Shown here piece after piece: positions 30,061 through 39,180 of a stretch of 64,000 nt of DNA. Origin of the DNA: Embleya sp040605455. Its GTDB lineage: Bacteria > Actinomycetota > Actinomycetes > Streptomycetales > Streptomycetaceae. The DNA lies in the NCBI RefSeq assembly GCF_040605455.1, contig NZ_JBEXCV010000005.1, positions 67,116 through 131,115 of the forward strand, written 5' to 3'. Below the pieces are notes generated by a model. The model was not told the origin of the DNA. It searched no databases and saw only the letters and a list, made by a program, of their open reading frames with translations. The translations under genes were made by a program, and so were the position numbers. Numbering within the stretch: the stretch's first letter is position 1; each line of letters begins with the position of its first letter.

Positions 30061-31751
30061 TCCTTGACCTTGGTGCCGGGTGAGTTCGCCGGCGCGGCCT
30101 CGCGCAACGCGTCCACGAACTCCTGTACCTCATCGCCGAGGCCCCCACCCTCGGTGCGGGCGAGCCCGCCGACCTCGACGACCGTGTGGCCGTCGGGGCC
30201 CTCCACCGCACGCACCCACATTCGGCGGCGGCGTACGAACAGTGACAGCACGAGGCCGACGATCGCGGCCACCACGCTGAAGAGCGCGAGCCCCTTGCCG
30301 GGCTCGCTGGCGACCTGGAAGTTGGCCCAGGTCTTGACGCCGTCGAAGGTGATGGTGCCGGCGCCGTTGGGCAGGTCCACGGTGTCACCCACCTTGAGGG
30401 CTTGGCGCCACACGTCCGCACCGTTCATGAACTTCGACATCTTGTCGGCCTTGAGCGCGTAGTAGTTCTGCGGGATGCCCGAGTCCATGCCCAGGTCGCC
30501 CTCGTAGCCGCTGATCATCAACCGGGGGTTGAGCAGCGAGGGGAACACCGAGATCGGACCGCGCCGGGGGTCCACCAGCAGGTTGCCCTTCTGGTCCATC
30601 GGCGCGCTCGGCAGGAACTGCGCGTCGAAGCCCAGCTGCTTGAGTCCGGGGCTGACATCGGGGACCTTGATCACGCCGGTCGAGGTCCGGTTGCCGTCCT
30701 GGGGCAGGAAGATGGTCGGGCCCTTGTAGGCGATCTTGCCCTTGGCGTCGCGCACGGTCACCTCCGGCGCGTAGCCGGTGGCGATCATGAACACCTTGGT
30801 GTCGCCCACCTCCAGCGGATGGTTGACCTTGATCGTCCCCGACTTGTCCTTGCCCTCGTGCCCGTACCAGGACTCGATGTGCGCGGTGAACGACCTGGGC
30901 TCGCCGCGCTTGGCGCCGGTCGGCTGGAAGGTCTGCTCGACCGAGTTCAGCCGGAAGCCGAACGGCTCCAGCTTGTCCGCGTCCACGAGCGCGCCGAACT
31001 GGCGGTCGTCGTACTGGGTGAGCACGTTCGCGAAGCTGCCGCCCTCGACGACGATCTTGCCGCCCTTGACGCTGTACAGGCTGCCCAGCGCGAACGCGAC
31101 CAGGATGCCGAACAGCGCCATGTGGAACAGCAGGTTGCCGCTCTCCCGGGCGTAGCCCTTCTCCGCCGCGATCGCGTCGGTGGTCCGGTTCAGCCGGAAG
31201 CGGCGCTTCTTGAGCGCGCCGCGCGCGGCTTCCAGTACCGCGTCCGGGTCCGCCGAGGTCTCCCAGCGCGCGTACGCGGGCAGCCGGGCGAAGTTGCGCG
31301 GTGCCTGCGGGGGCTTGGACCAAAGCGTCTTGGCGTGTGCCCAGCAGCGCGGCACGATGCAGCCCGCGAGCGAGACGAACAGCAGGATGTAGATCGAGGC
31401 GAACCACCACGACGAGAACACGTCGAAGAGCTGGAACTTGTCCATGATCTTCGCGCGGTCGGGGTGGTCGCGGAAGTACTGGCCGACCTTGATCGGACTG
31501 ACCGGGCGCTGCGGGATCAGCGTCGGCGGCGTGGCCGCGACCGACAGCAGGAACAGCAGGATCAGCGCGACGCGCATCGAGGTCAGCTGCCGCCAGAGCC
31601 AGCGCAGCCAGCCGACCACACCCAACTGCGGTTGGCGGATCTCGTCGTCGCCGTCGTCCTGCGCGGGCGCGGTGGACATCCCGGCGTCCACCCGGGCCTC
31701 GGGCGGATCGATGAGCGCGAGGTCTTCGTCGGTTCGGGTCTCGGGGCTCAC
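30057..31751 (-). CDS. resB: Cytochrome c biogenesis protein ResB
   Basis: A 564-residue ResB/Ccs1 protein. Three N-terminal helices (about residues 50-70, 110-130, 205-225) surround a short cytoplasmic stretch. A large extracytoplasmic domain then extends to a final helix near residue 505. LGWLRWLWRQLTSMRVALIL is the conserved first-helix block (here VVGWLRWLWRQL). It partners CcsB in System II cytochrome c maturation. It starts 1 bp after the ccdA stop and ends in the ccsB start, so translation is continuous through the operon. Confidence 0.92.
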   Translation of the reverse strand: MSPETRTDEDLALIDPPEARVDAGMSTAPAQDDGDDEIRQPQLGVVGWLRWLWRQLTSMRVALILLFLLSVAATPPTLIPQRPVSPIKVGQYFRDHPDRAKIMDKFQLFDVFSSWWFASIYILLFVSLAGCIVPRCWAHAKTLWSKPPQAPRNFARLPAYARWETSADPDAVLEAARGALKKRRFRLNRTTDAIAAEKGYARESGNLLFHMALFGILVAFALGSLYSVKGGKIVVEGGSFANVLTQYDDRQFGALVDADKLEPFGFRLNSVEQTFQPTGAKRGEPRSFTAHIESWYGHEGKDKSGTIKVNHPLEVGDTKVFMIATGYAPEVTVRDAKGKIAYKGPTIFLPQDGNRTSTGVIKVPDVSPGLKQLGFDAQFLPSAPMDQKGNLLVDPRRGPISVFPSLLNPRLMISGYEGDLGMDSGIPQNYYALKADKMSKFMNGADVWRQALKVGDTVDLPNGAGTITFDGVKTWANFQVASEPGKGLALFSVVAAIVGLVLSLFVRRRRMWVRAVEGPDGHTVVEVGGLARTEGGGLGDEVQEFVDALREAAPANSPGTKVKE

Positions 31752-31752
31752 A

Positions 31753-32508
31753 TCAGAATCCGATCGTGTATTGCGATGCCCAGCTCTGCATCTCGCGCAT
31801 CATCTGGTCCCACACGCCGGTGAGCATCAGGAGGCCGAGCAGCACGAGCATGCCGCCGCCCAGGCGCATCACCCACACGTAGTGCTTCTTGACCCACCCG
31901 AACGCACCGAGTGCCTTGCGGAACGCGAGCGCGGTGACCAGGAACGGCACGCCCAGGCCGAGGCAGTAGGCCGCGGTGAGCAGCGCGCCCCGGTTCGCGC
32001 TGGCCTCGCTCGTCGACAGGCTGAGCACCGCCGCCAGTGTCGGCCCGATGCACGGGGTCCACCCGAGCCCGAACACCATGCCGAGCAGTGGTGCGCCCAC
32101 CAGGCCTATCGCGGGGCGCTTGTGCACCCGGAACTCGCGCTGCATGCCCGGCAGTACGCCCATGAAGGACAGGCCGAGCACGATCGTGACGGCGCCGAAG
32201 ACCTTGGTGATCGTCTGCTGATGCTCCAGCATGGTGCGGCCGAAGGCGCCGAACGCCGCACCGGTGGAGACGAACACGAGGGTGAAGCCGAGCACGAACA
32301 GCAGCGCGCCCAGGAACAGCCGTCCGCGCCGGGCGTCCTTGAGGTCCGCGCCGGAGATCCCGGTGACGTAGCTGAGGTAGCCGGGCACCAAGGGCAGCAC
32401 GCACGGCGAGAAGAACGAGATCAGCCCCGCGAGCAGGGCGATCGGCAGGGCCGCGAACAGCGACCCGGTGTACACCGTGTCGTTCATCCCCTGGGCTGCG
32501 ACGAGCAC
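31753..32508 (-). CDS. ccdA: Thiol-disulfide transporter CcdA
   Basis: A 251-residue, six-helix membrane protein with the two redox cysteines in FFSPCVLPLVPGY (helix 1) and GWTPCIGPTLAAV (helix 4). CcdA carries reducing equivalents across the membrane to keep the CxxCH motif of apocytochrome c and the thioredoxin-like ResA reduced. It follows resA by 5 bp and precedes resB by 1 bp in the same transcript. Confidence 0.95.
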   Translation of the reverse strand: MLVAAQGMNDTVYTGSLFAALPIALLAGLISFFSPCVLPLVPGYLSYVTGISGADLKDARRGRLFLGALLFVLGFTLVFVSTGAAFGAFGRTMLEHQQTITKVFGAVTIVLGLSFMGVLPGMQREFRVHKRPAIGLVGAPLLGMVFGLGWTPCIGPTLAAVLSLSTSEASANRGALLTAAYCLGLGVPFLVTALAFRKALGAFGWVKKHYVWVMRLGGGMLVLLGLLMLTGVWDQMMREMQSWASQYTIGF

Positions 32509-32513
32509 CTCGA

Positions 32514-33128
32514 TCAGGCCTTCTCGTTCGGCACGGGCTCGTTGGTCACCGGGTCGATCATCGAGCGCAGTTCCTCGATGGTGACCGCACGCAGCACCCG
32601 GGCCGCGATCCGACCCTCACGGTCGATGATCAGCGTGCTGGGGATGGCGTTCGGGTTCAGGTTGCCGGTGAATTTGAGGATCTCGCGCGCGTCCGGGTCC
32701 CACAGGCTCGGGTAGGTGATGCCCTTGCTGTTGGTGAACGCGAGCGCGTTGTCCTGGGTGGCGTCGCGGGTGTTGATCCCCAGGAACTGCACACCCTTGT
32801 CCGCGGTCTCGGTGTGTGCCTGCTGGAAGTCGGCGGCCTCGGCCCGGCACGGCGGGCACCAGGAGCCCCAGACGTTGAGGACCACGACCTTGCCCTTGAA
32901 GTCGGCGAGGCTGATGTCCTTGCCTTCGAGCGTCCGGCCGGAGATCTTCGGGGCGGCGGTGCGGTCGCTCGCCTCGGCGCGCACGATGCCGCTGTTGTCG
33001 CTGTCGACGTAGCCCTTGCCGTCGCCGCTGCTCTTGCCGCCGGCGCTCATCCCACCGCAGCCGGAGAGTGCGAGCAAGGCCGCGGCGGTGAGCAGTGCGG
33101 CACGACGAGGCAGGCGGCGTGTGAGCAT
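32514..33128 (-). CDS. resA: ResA/TlpA-like lipoprotein thioredoxin
   Basis: A 204-residue exported thioredoxin. A basic n-region and hydrophobic core end in an LSGC lipobox near residue 23. The redox motif is WGSWCPPCRAE (CPPC) near residue 95, and the cis-Pro region reads NAIPSTLIID. It reduces the apocytochrome c cysteines, using CcdA as electron source. The ATG at 33128 gives a compact signal peptide but has no clear ribosome site. A GTG 30 bp upstream is the alternative. The gene lies 125 bp from the phosphatase gene before it, in the same direction. Confidence 0.9.
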   Translation of the reverse strand: MLTRRLPRRAALLTAAALLALSGCGGMSAGGKSSGDGKGYVDSDNSGIVRAEASDRTAAPKISGRTLEGKDISLADFKGKVVVLNVWGSWCPPCRAEAADFQQAHTETADKGVQFLGINTRDATQDNALAFTNSKGITYPSLWDPDAREILKFTGNLNPNAIPSTLIIDREGRIAARVLRAVTIEELRSMIDPVTNEPVPNEKA

Positions 33129-33253
33129 GTGAAAAGTTTCGCATGCCTCCACGACCACTCCACGCGGGGTCCGTCGTGCCGCTGACAGTGCTTCAGTTCA
33201 TCCCGATTCGTCCCAAATAAATGGGAGCCCTGCCCCGAATTCGCGGTTTTGCG

Positions 33254-33934
33254 TCATGCCCCGAAGCTCTTGTTCTGCGTCTTGCCCGCAAGCTTTGCCG
33301 GGAGCAGGTCCCGAGCCGGTTCGCTGTAGCCGACGGAGACGATCTTGTCCCCCTCGTAGGTGAACGTGGTGAGCGACGCGAGCGAGCACTGCCGGTTGCG
33401 CGGGTCGTGCCACAGCCGCCGCCGCTCGACGAAGGAGCGGGTCACCCAGATCGGCAACTGGTGGCTCACGCACACCGCCTCGTGCCCGCGCGCGGCGTCC
33501 CGGGCGGCGCCCAGCGCGCCCATCATCCGCACCACCTGCTCGATGTACGGCTCGCCCCACGAGGGCTTGAACGGGTTGGTGAGGTGCTTCCAGTGTGTGG
33601 GGTTCCGCAGCGAACCGTCGCCGACCCCGAAGGTCTTGCCCTGGAAGATGTTCTCCGCCTCGATCAGCCGATCGTCGGTGGCGATCTCCAGCCCTTGCCG
33701 GTCCGCGATCGGCGTGGCGGTCTCCTGGGCACGCTCCAGCGGCGAGGACACCACGTGGGTGATGTCACGCCCGGCGAGGTGGTCGGCGACCCGCTCGGCC
33801 ATCTTCAGGCCCAGCTCCGACAGGTGGTAGTCGGGCAGGCGGCCGTACAGGATGCCGTGCGGATTGTGCACCTCGCCGTGGCGCATCAGGTGCACGATCG
33901 TCACATCGCGATTGGTCTGCGGCTTCTGAGCCAT
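33254..33934 (-). CDS. Histidine phosphatase family protein (phosphoglycerate mutase-like)
   Basis: A 226-residue protein of the histidine phosphatase superfamily. The catalytic motif HLMRHGEVHN contains the phosphorylated His near residue 19. The second motif VVSSPLERAQETA and the distal His in AVCVSHQLPIW are present. Members act as phosphatases or mutases, and the substrate is unknown. It starts 2 bp after the hemL stop with AGGAG, so it is translated with hemL. Its stable place in the heme and cytochrome group suggests a related role, but that is inference. Confidence 0.88.
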   Translation of the reverse strand: MAQKPQTNRDVTIVHLMRHGEVHNPHGILYGRLPDYHLSELGLKMAERVADHLAGRDITHVVSSPLERAQETATPIADRQGLEIATDDRLIEAENIFQGKTFGVGDGSLRNPTHWKHLTNPFKPSWGEPYIEQVVRMMGALGAARDAARGHEAVCVSHQLPIWVTRSFVERRRLWHDPRNRQCSLASLTTFTYEGDKIVSVGYSEPARDLLPAKLAGKTQNKSFGA

Positions 33935-33936
33935 CG

Positions 33937-35253
33937 TCAGTTCTCCTGGGCACTCGCTGCGGCGCGGGCTGCGGCCGGCAGCGCGTCGAGGATACGGTTC
34001 ACGGCCGTGTCGTCGTGGGCGGCGGACAGGAACCACGCCTCGAACGCGCTCGGCGGCAGGTACACACCGGCGTCCAGCATCGCGTGGAAGAACGCGGAGA
34101 AGCGGAACGCCTCCTGCGTGCGTGCCTGGTCGTAGTCGTGCACCGGGTGATCGGTGAAGAAGATCGAGAACATGTTCCCGGCGGTGGACACGGTGTGCGC
34201 CACGCCCTCCTTGGCCAGGGCGGCCGAGACCTCGGTGCGCAGCGCGAGCGAGACCCGGTCCAGGTGCTTGTACACCGCGTCGGTGCAGTGCCGCAGCGTG
34301 GTGACGCCGGCGGCGGTGGCGACCGGATTCCCGGACAGCGTGCCGGCCTGGTAGACCGGGCCGAGCGGGGCCAGCCGGGACATCACGTCGGAGCGCCCGC
34401 CGAAGGCCGCGGCCGGGAAGCCGCCGCCCATCACCTTGCCGAAGGTCAGCAGGTCGGGCACGACACCCTCGACGCCGAACCAGCCCGACTTGGACACCCG
34501 GAAGCCGGTCATCACCTCGTCGGAGACGAACAACGCGCCGTGCCGCTCGCACAGTGCCTTCAGGCCCGCGTTGAAGCCCGGACGCGGGGTGACCACGCCC
34601 ATGTTGCCGGGGGCTGCCTCGGTGATCACGCAGGCGATGTCGGCGCCGTGCGCGGCGAACGCCGACTCGACGGAGGACAGGTCGTTGTACGGGAGCACGA
34701 TCGTGTCGGCGGCCGAGGCGCCGGTCACCCCGGGCGTGTCGGGCAGCGCGAAGGTGGCCAGGCCGGAGCCGGCGGCGGCCAGCAGGGCGTCCACGTGACC
34801 GTGGTAACACCCGGCGAACTTGATCACCTTGGCCCGGCCGGTGAAGCCGCGGGCGAGGCGGATCGCGGACATGGTGGCCTCGGTGCCGGAGCTGACCAGG
34901 CGGACCTGCTCGACCGGGGCGATCCGGGAGACGATCTCCTCGGCGAGTTCGACCTCGCCGGCGCCGGGTGTACCGAAGGAGGTGCCACGCGCGACGGCCT
35001 CTCGGACGGCCTCCTGCACGGCGGGGTGCGCGTGGCCGAGGATCATCGGGCCCCACGAACACACCAGGTCCACGTATTCGCGGCCGTCCGCGTCGGTCAG
35101 GTACGGACCTCGGCCCGAGACCATGAAGCGGGGCGTGCCGCCGACCGCGCGGAAGGCGCGCACCGGCGAGTTGACCCCGCCGGGGGTGACGGCCCGCGCA
35201 CGCGCGAACAGGGCGGCGGAGGCGGGTGCGGGGTTCTCGTTGACAGAGCTCAC
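33937..35253 (-). CDS. hemL: Glutamate-1-semialdehyde 2,1-aminomutase
   Basis: A 438-residue PLP enzyme. The start block AVTPGGVNSPVRAFRAVGG, the SSGTEATMSAIRLARG loop, GCYHGHVD and the catalytic lysine in LTFGKVMGGGFPAAAFGG identify GSA aminomutase. It converts glutamate-1-semialdehyde to 5-aminolevulinate in the C5 pathway of heme synthesis. It heads the operon that continues with the phosphatase and the resA-ccdA-resB-ccsB cytochrome c maturation genes, a logical pairing of heme supply with its use. Start is GTG at 35253, with a weak ribosome site. Confidence 0.96.
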   Translation of the reverse strand: MSSVNENPAPASAALFARARAVTPGGVNSPVRAFRAVGGTPRFMVSGRGPYLTDADGREYVDLVCSWGPMILGHAHPAVQEAVREAVARGTSFGTPGAGEVELAEEIVSRIAPVEQVRLVSSGTEATMSAIRLARGFTGRAKVIKFAGCYHGHVDALLAAAGSGLATFALPDTPGVTGASAADTIVLPYNDLSSVESAFAAHGADIACVITEAAPGNMGVVTPRPGFNAGLKALCERHGALFVSDEVMTGFRVSKSGWFGVEGVVPDLLTFGKVMGGGFPAAAFGGRSDVMSRLAPLGPVYQAGTLSGNPVATAAGVTTLRHCTDAVYKHLDRVSLALRTEVSAALAKEGVAHTVSTAGNMFSIFFTDHPVHDYDQARTQEAFRFSAFFHAMLDAGVYLPPSAFEAWFLSAAHDDTAVNRILDALPAAARAAASAQEN

Positions 35254-35473
35254 CCGGTCATGCTCTCAAACAAACCGGGCACCCTCGTCGTCCCCGGCGG
35301 CGCGGCGCCGCAAGCGCCGGATGGCGGGCGCCGGGGCGCCCGGACGGACCAACCACATGGGCGTCGGGGAGGGTGTGCACGGATTCGCGTTGGTTCCCGG
35401 GGATCCGGCAACCGAAACCGGGGGTCGGGAGCAGTATGATCGGGCCACCCGGACCCGTGCCCACGGGTGAGGC

Positions 35474-36574
35474 ATGTCCGGCGGGGTGCAGCACGACGAT
35501 CGGGGTGCGCGCGTGGCGGCGAGAACACGTCGGAGTGGGCGGTCCGGGCGACACCACCGGATAGCCGGCGGTCTCGGACCGGCGCTGGCGGCGCTGCTGT
35601 TGCTGGCCGGGACGGCCGCCTGCAGCGACGGGGACTCGGACGACGGCGGTACGACGGGGCTGCGCGGCGCCTTGGACGCGGTGCGCGACGACGCGTCCAC
35701 CCGGGGCTGGTTCGAGTACGGCGATACGGCCGCGATCACCAAGGCCAACGGCGGCAGCACCTTCACCGGGCCCTACGGCACGCTGATCGGGACCGGCTCG
35801 CCCGATTTGGGCGGGCTGCGCGAACAGGTGGCACCGGCCCTGGGTTTCGACCCGGCCAAGGCGCGCGAGTCCTGGTCCGCCGGTCGACCGCCGTACCAGG
35901 GCGGGGTGTTCGTCGGCGGCTTCGACAAGAAGACTGTGCTCGACAAGCTCCGGGCCCTGGGCGCCAAGCCGGATCCGACCGAGCCGAGCGCACAACGACT
36001 GCGCGGAGACAACGAGTTGGGCTTCGATGACGCGCTGGCGCAGAAACTGCCGCTGGGCAACAACCACTTCAACGTGATTCGGGTCGCCGACCGGCAGATC
36101 GGCTACGGCTCGACGCTTCAGGGCGCCGACCTCACCCGCGGCGGCAACAGGCTCGGCGCCGACCCGACCGTGCGCGCGTTGGCGAACTGCCTGGACAAGC
36201 CGCTGGCCGCAGTGATCACCGATCGGGCCGCCGGTGGCGAGAGCGCGAACGGGCCCCGGATCGCGGTCGGGGTGACCGGCAAGGCCGGCACGCCGGGGAC
36301 CGACGTGCTGTGTGTGGCGACCGGGTCGGACCAGGCCGCCCGGGCCGAGGCCGATCGACTGCGCACCCTGTTCACCGGCGGTGGCACCACCGCGGCGGGT
36401 GTGCCGTGGAGCGCGTTGCTGACCGACGTGCGCTCCACCGTGGCCGGCGCGAACGTGGTGAAGATCACCGCGCGTTCCGCCGGTTCGGTGCGAACGGGCG
36501 TATTCGTCAAGGCGTTGAACGACATGTCGCTCGGCCAAACCTTCTCGGGCGGGCCGCCTGGCCGGGAGCCCTGA
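35474..36574 (+). CDS. Lipoprotein, unknown function
   Basis: A 366-residue protein with a long basic n-region, a Leu/Ala-rich core and a GTAAC lipobox (Cys near residue 50), so it is a membrane-anchored exported protein. The mature part begins with an Asp/Gly-rich linker. It has mixed alpha/beta patterning and one recognisable repeat-like motif (GTLIGTGSPDLGG and GLREQVAPALGF), but no domain I can name. GTG at 35513 is an alternative start that gives a more usual signal length. The ATG is listed because GGGTGAGGC precedes it. It is divergent from hemL with 220 bp between them. Confidence 0.65.
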   Translation: MSGGVQHDDRGARVAARTRRSGRSGRHHRIAGGLGPALAALLLLAGTAACSDGDSDDGGTTGLRGALDAVRDDASTRGWFEYGDTAAITKANGGSTFTGPYGTLIGTGSPDLGGLREQVAPALGFDPAKARESWSAGRPPYQGGVFVGGFDKKTVLDKLRALGAKPDPTEPSAQRLRGDNELGFDDALAQKLPLGNNHFNVIRVADRQIGYGSTLQGADLTRGGNRLGADPTVRALANCLDKPLAAVITDRAAGGESANGPRIAVGVTGKAGTPGTDVLCVATGSDQAARAEADRLRTLFTGGGTTAAGVPWSALLTDVRSTVAGANVVKITARSAGSVRTGVFVKALNDMSLGQTFSGGPPGREP

Positions 36575-36777
36575 CGCATGCCGGGGCGGGACCGGTTCCG
36601 AGTGGTGCACACCTGTTACCCAAGCGCGGTACGGAATGCCCGGATGACCTGCGACGATCTTCAACGAGTCCCCTCGATCACCGACCAGACCGAGACAAGC
36701 GAGCAGGGAGCGATGGCGTCGGGCGCCACGGGTGTGCGCACGTGTCACGGAGCCGACCTTGGTCGGGAGGTGCACAC

Positions 36778-37209
36778 GTGGGCGTGACATATGAGTACTT
36801 CGGCGCACCCGATCGCGCGACCGCGGCGCGGGTGCCTCCGCTGATCGATCCGACCGACACGGTGGAACGCCCCAGCAATTCCTATGTGTCGTTCGTGAAA
36901 CCGGAGACGGTCAGCGCCATGGTGCTGTCGCTACTCGGGGACACCCCGCAGGACGCGACGCCGCCGCTGGAGTTGGTCGTGCTGCATCCCGCGCACGCGG
37001 TGATGCAGTTGCCGCCGATGTTGATGGACGTGCTGCGCAACGCGACCGAGGAGGAACTGGGCGCGGCGGCCTTCATCTGGTCGACGTTCCCGGACCGACG
37101 GGTGCCGCGCGACGCGTATCTGCTGTATCGGATGTTGCACGACTGGACCAAGTTCGCCCGCGAACTGCACCACGCCGGGCACCAGTTGTACTGCCTGATG
37201 CATTCGTGA
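36778..37209 (+). CDS. Conserved hypothetical soluble protein, 143 residues
   Basis: A 143-residue protein opening VGVTYEYFGAPDRATAARVP. It is rich in aromatic and hydrophobic residues without membrane segments. The distribution suggests an alpha/beta fold of a small cytosolic protein. Residues 60-100 contain the conserved-looking ELVVLHPAHAVMQLPPMLMD. I do not recognise the family; similar DUF1877-like or other small yfbM-type proteins are possible. The GTG at 36778 is supported by GGGAGG 7 nt upstream. The 203 bp between the preceding lipoprotein and this gene show nothing else. Confidence 0.6.
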   Translation: MGVTYEYFGAPDRATAARVPPLIDPTDTVERPSNSYVSFVKPETVSAMVLSLLGDTPQDATPPLELVVLHPAHAVMQLPPMLMDVLRNATEEELGAAAFIWSTFPDRRVPRDAYLLYRMLHDWTKFARELHHAGHQLYCLMHS

Positions 37210-37248
37210 CGCGATCGGCCCGGAGTGCCGGCGCCGACTCTCCATCGA

Positions 37249-37283
37249 TTAACCCACTTGAGTTATTAACTCACACGGTTTAA
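37249..37283. promoter_or_regulatory. TetR-type operator in front of the regulator at 37294
   Basis: A perfect GAGTTA-T-TAACTC palindrome (37260-37272) sits inside a longer dyad, with 13 of 17 positions matching in each arm from TTAA at 37249 to TTAA at 37283. It ends 10 bp before the TetR start, so autoregulation is likely. Confidence 0.65.
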
Positions 37284-37293
37284 CGTGCGGCCC

Positions 37294-37983
37294 ATGACAG
37301 GAACGCACGGCGCTCCGGCGTCGGACCGCGGTGCCGGCGCGCGCCTTTTGATGATCGAGGCCGCGGAACGGCTGTTCGCCGAGCGCGGCATCAACGGGGT
37401 CTCGCTGCGCGAGATCGGCGCCCGGGCCGGGCAGCACAACACCGCTGCGGCGCGCTACCACTTCGGGTCGAAGGAGACCCTGGTGGACGCGGTCTTCCGG
37501 CATCGCATGGAGCCGGTGAACGCGCGGCGCCTGGCGATGCTGAACGAACTCGACCGGGCCGGGCACGGGCACGACGCCCGGGGTCTGATCGAGGCGTTCC
37601 TGTACCCGCTCGCCGACACGCTGGGCGAGCCCGGCAAACCCAGTTGGTACCTGCGCTTTTGCCTGCACGCCGCCTTCCTGGAGGGCACCGCAGTGCGCGA
37701 CCTGGCCCGCGAGGAGTGGACGCGCGGGATGTACACCGTGCGAGAGCGCATGCTCGGCCTGCTGATCGAGCTGCCCGCCCGCGTCCGGGACGAGCGCTGG
37801 GTGCTGCTGTCGTCCTACCTCACGCACGCACTCGCCGACCGCGAGATGGCGCTGCACCACCCCGATCGGCGCACCCCCACCGATCGGGAGGTCTTCCTGG
37901 CGGGTCTGACCGACACCGCCGTCGCCCTCTTCCTGGCCCCGGTCTCCGCCCGGACCGAGGCCGCGATCGAACAATCCCGCTAG
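37294..37983 (+). CDS. TetR-family transcriptional regulator
   Basis: A 229-residue protein with the TetR HTH at residues 15-60 (LMIEAAERLFAERGINGVSL, then GQHNTAAARYHFGSKETL) and a helical ligand domain. The NTAAARYHFGSKE block is typical of the subgroup whose C-terminal domain is of the TetR_C_36/YcdC-like kind. It most likely controls itself and the TauD-like dioxygenase gene 45 bp downstream. A hairpin sits between them. ATG at 37294 is preferred. A GTG at 37285 is in frame. Neither has a good ribosome site, so the transcript could be leaderless. Confidence 0.85.
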   Translation: MTGTHGAPASDRGAGARLLMIEAAERLFAERGINGVSLREIGARAGQHNTAAARYHFGSKETLVDAVFRHRMEPVNARRLAMLNELDRAGHGHDARGLIEAFLYPLADTLGEPGKPSWYLRFCLHAAFLEGTAVRDLAREEWTRGMYTVRERMLGLLIELPARVRDERWVLLSSYLTHALADREMALHHPDRRTPTDREVFLAGLTDTAVALFLAPVSARTEAAIEQSR

Positions 37984-38004
37984 GCCCCGCCCGGCGCGGG
38001 GCCT
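37982..38004 (+). terminator. Hairpin between the TetR and dioxygenase genes
   Basis: AGGCCCCGC (37982-37990) pairs with GCGGGGCCT (37996-38004) around 5 nt, overlapping the TetR stop codon. It may end or attenuate transcription before the dioxygenase gene. Confidence 0.65.
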
Positions 38005-38028
38005 CGCCTTGGCTCTGGAGGTTCGGCA

Positions 38029-38967
38029 ATGACGAGCACCATCGACCAGCCCACCTACGAGGACCCCACTCCCGCCTCGGCCGCCGCGCTGGGCCTGGAG
38101 GTCCGGCCGATGGCCGGCCACATCGGCGCGGAAATCTTCGGTGTCGACCTGACCCGACCGCTCGCCGACAACGTGGTCGCCGAGATCCGCGCCATCTGGC
38201 TGAAGTGGAAGGTCGTGTTCTTCCGCGACCAGCACCTGACCCAGGAGCAGCACAAGGCGTTCGGTCTGCGGTTCGGCGAACTCGCGCCGGGACACCCGAC
38301 GTTGCCCGCCGCGTTCCCCGAACACCCGGAGATCCTGCTGCTCGACAACGAGCAGCTGGGCATGGGTGGCGGCGGCAGCTTCGTGGAGAGCCGCTGGCAC
38401 ACCGACGTGACCTTCATTCCCAACCCGCCGACCGCATCCATCCTGCGCGGGGTGATCGTGCCGCCCTACGGCGGCGACACCCAGTGGGCCAACCTGACGC
38501 TCGCCTACGAGCGGCTGTCCGATCCGCTCAAGGACCTGCTCGACGGGCTGCACGCGGTGCACCACAACGCGCTGCCGATCAAGCGCGGCGAACTGCCGGG
38601 CAAGCTCGCGAAGCAGTTCCTCGGCGAGGGTCTGCGCGCGGTGCACCCGGTGGTGCGGGTGCACCCGGAGACCGGCGAGAAGGTGCTGTTCGTCAACCCG
38701 AACTTCACCAGTCACATCCTCGAACTGACCCGGCAGGAGGGCGCTCACATATTGGAGATGCTCTACGCGCACATCGCCGACGCGGAGTTCAGCGTGCGCT
38801 TCCGCTGGCAGCCGGGCAGCATCGCGTTCTGGGACAACCGCGCGACGGTGCATCTGGTGCCCACGGACGTCCCGCCGGGCATGCGCCGTTCGATGCAGCG
38901 GGTGACCCTGCAGGGCGCCAATTCGGTCGGCCCGGACGGCGCCGAGTCCTACGTCGTGCAGGGCTGA
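38029..38967 (+). CDS. TauD/TfdA-family Fe(II)/2-oxoglutarate dioxygenase
   Basis: A 312-residue dioxygenase. The facial triad motif is RWHTDVTF (His-x-Asp near residue 125), the distal His lies in WDNRATVHLVPTDV and the 2-oxoglutarate Arg follows in GMRRSMQRV. The N-terminal VFFRDQHLTQEQHKAFGLRF block is conserved. Such enzymes oxidise taurine, sulfonates, alkyl sulfates or phenoxyacetates. The distal motif (VH rather than QH) leaves the substrate open. The ATG at 38029 has TGGAGG. It is probably regulated by the TetR protein upstream. Confidence 0.9.
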   Translation: MTSTIDQPTYEDPTPASAAALGLEVRPMAGHIGAEIFGVDLTRPLADNVVAEIRAIWLKWKVVFFRDQHLTQEQHKAFGLRFGELAPGHPTLPAAFPEHPEILLLDNEQLGMGGGGSFVESRWHTDVTFIPNPPTASILRGVIVPPYGGDTQWANLTLAYERLSDPLKDLLDGLHAVHHNALPIKRGELPGKLAKQFLGEGLRAVHPVVRVHPETGEKVLFVNPNFTSHILELTRQEGAHILEMLYAHIADAEFSVRFRWQPGSIAFWDNRATVHLVPTDVPPGMRRSMQRVTLQGANSVGPDGAESYVVQG

Positions 38968-39006
38968 CCGCCCCGGGGATCACCAATCGGCTTCGTCCAC
39001 CCGGGT

Positions 39007-39036
39007 CCGACGCTCCCTCACCTGACGGGGCGTCGG
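39007..39036 (+). terminator. Hairpin after the dioxygenase gene
   Basis: CCGACGC (39007-39013) and GCGTCGG (39030-39036) are perfect inverted arms around 16 nt, 40 bp after the stop. Confidence 0.5.
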
Positions 39037-39180
39037 ATCTGCCGGTCGGACATCAGCGAGGGGGCTTGTCGGGTCGGCCGATTCGACGGGATGCTGTTCT
39101 CCGGGTGGCGTTTGTGCACCACCCGTTCTGCGCCCTCGCTAGATGCGAGATCGCTGCCGACAGCCTTTGGGGGGCGGCCG

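Noticed and set aside
35435..35440. TATGAT as a -10 element before the lipoprotein gene at 35474
   Set aside because: No acceptable -35 sequence stands at 16-19 bp, so I do not call a promoter.
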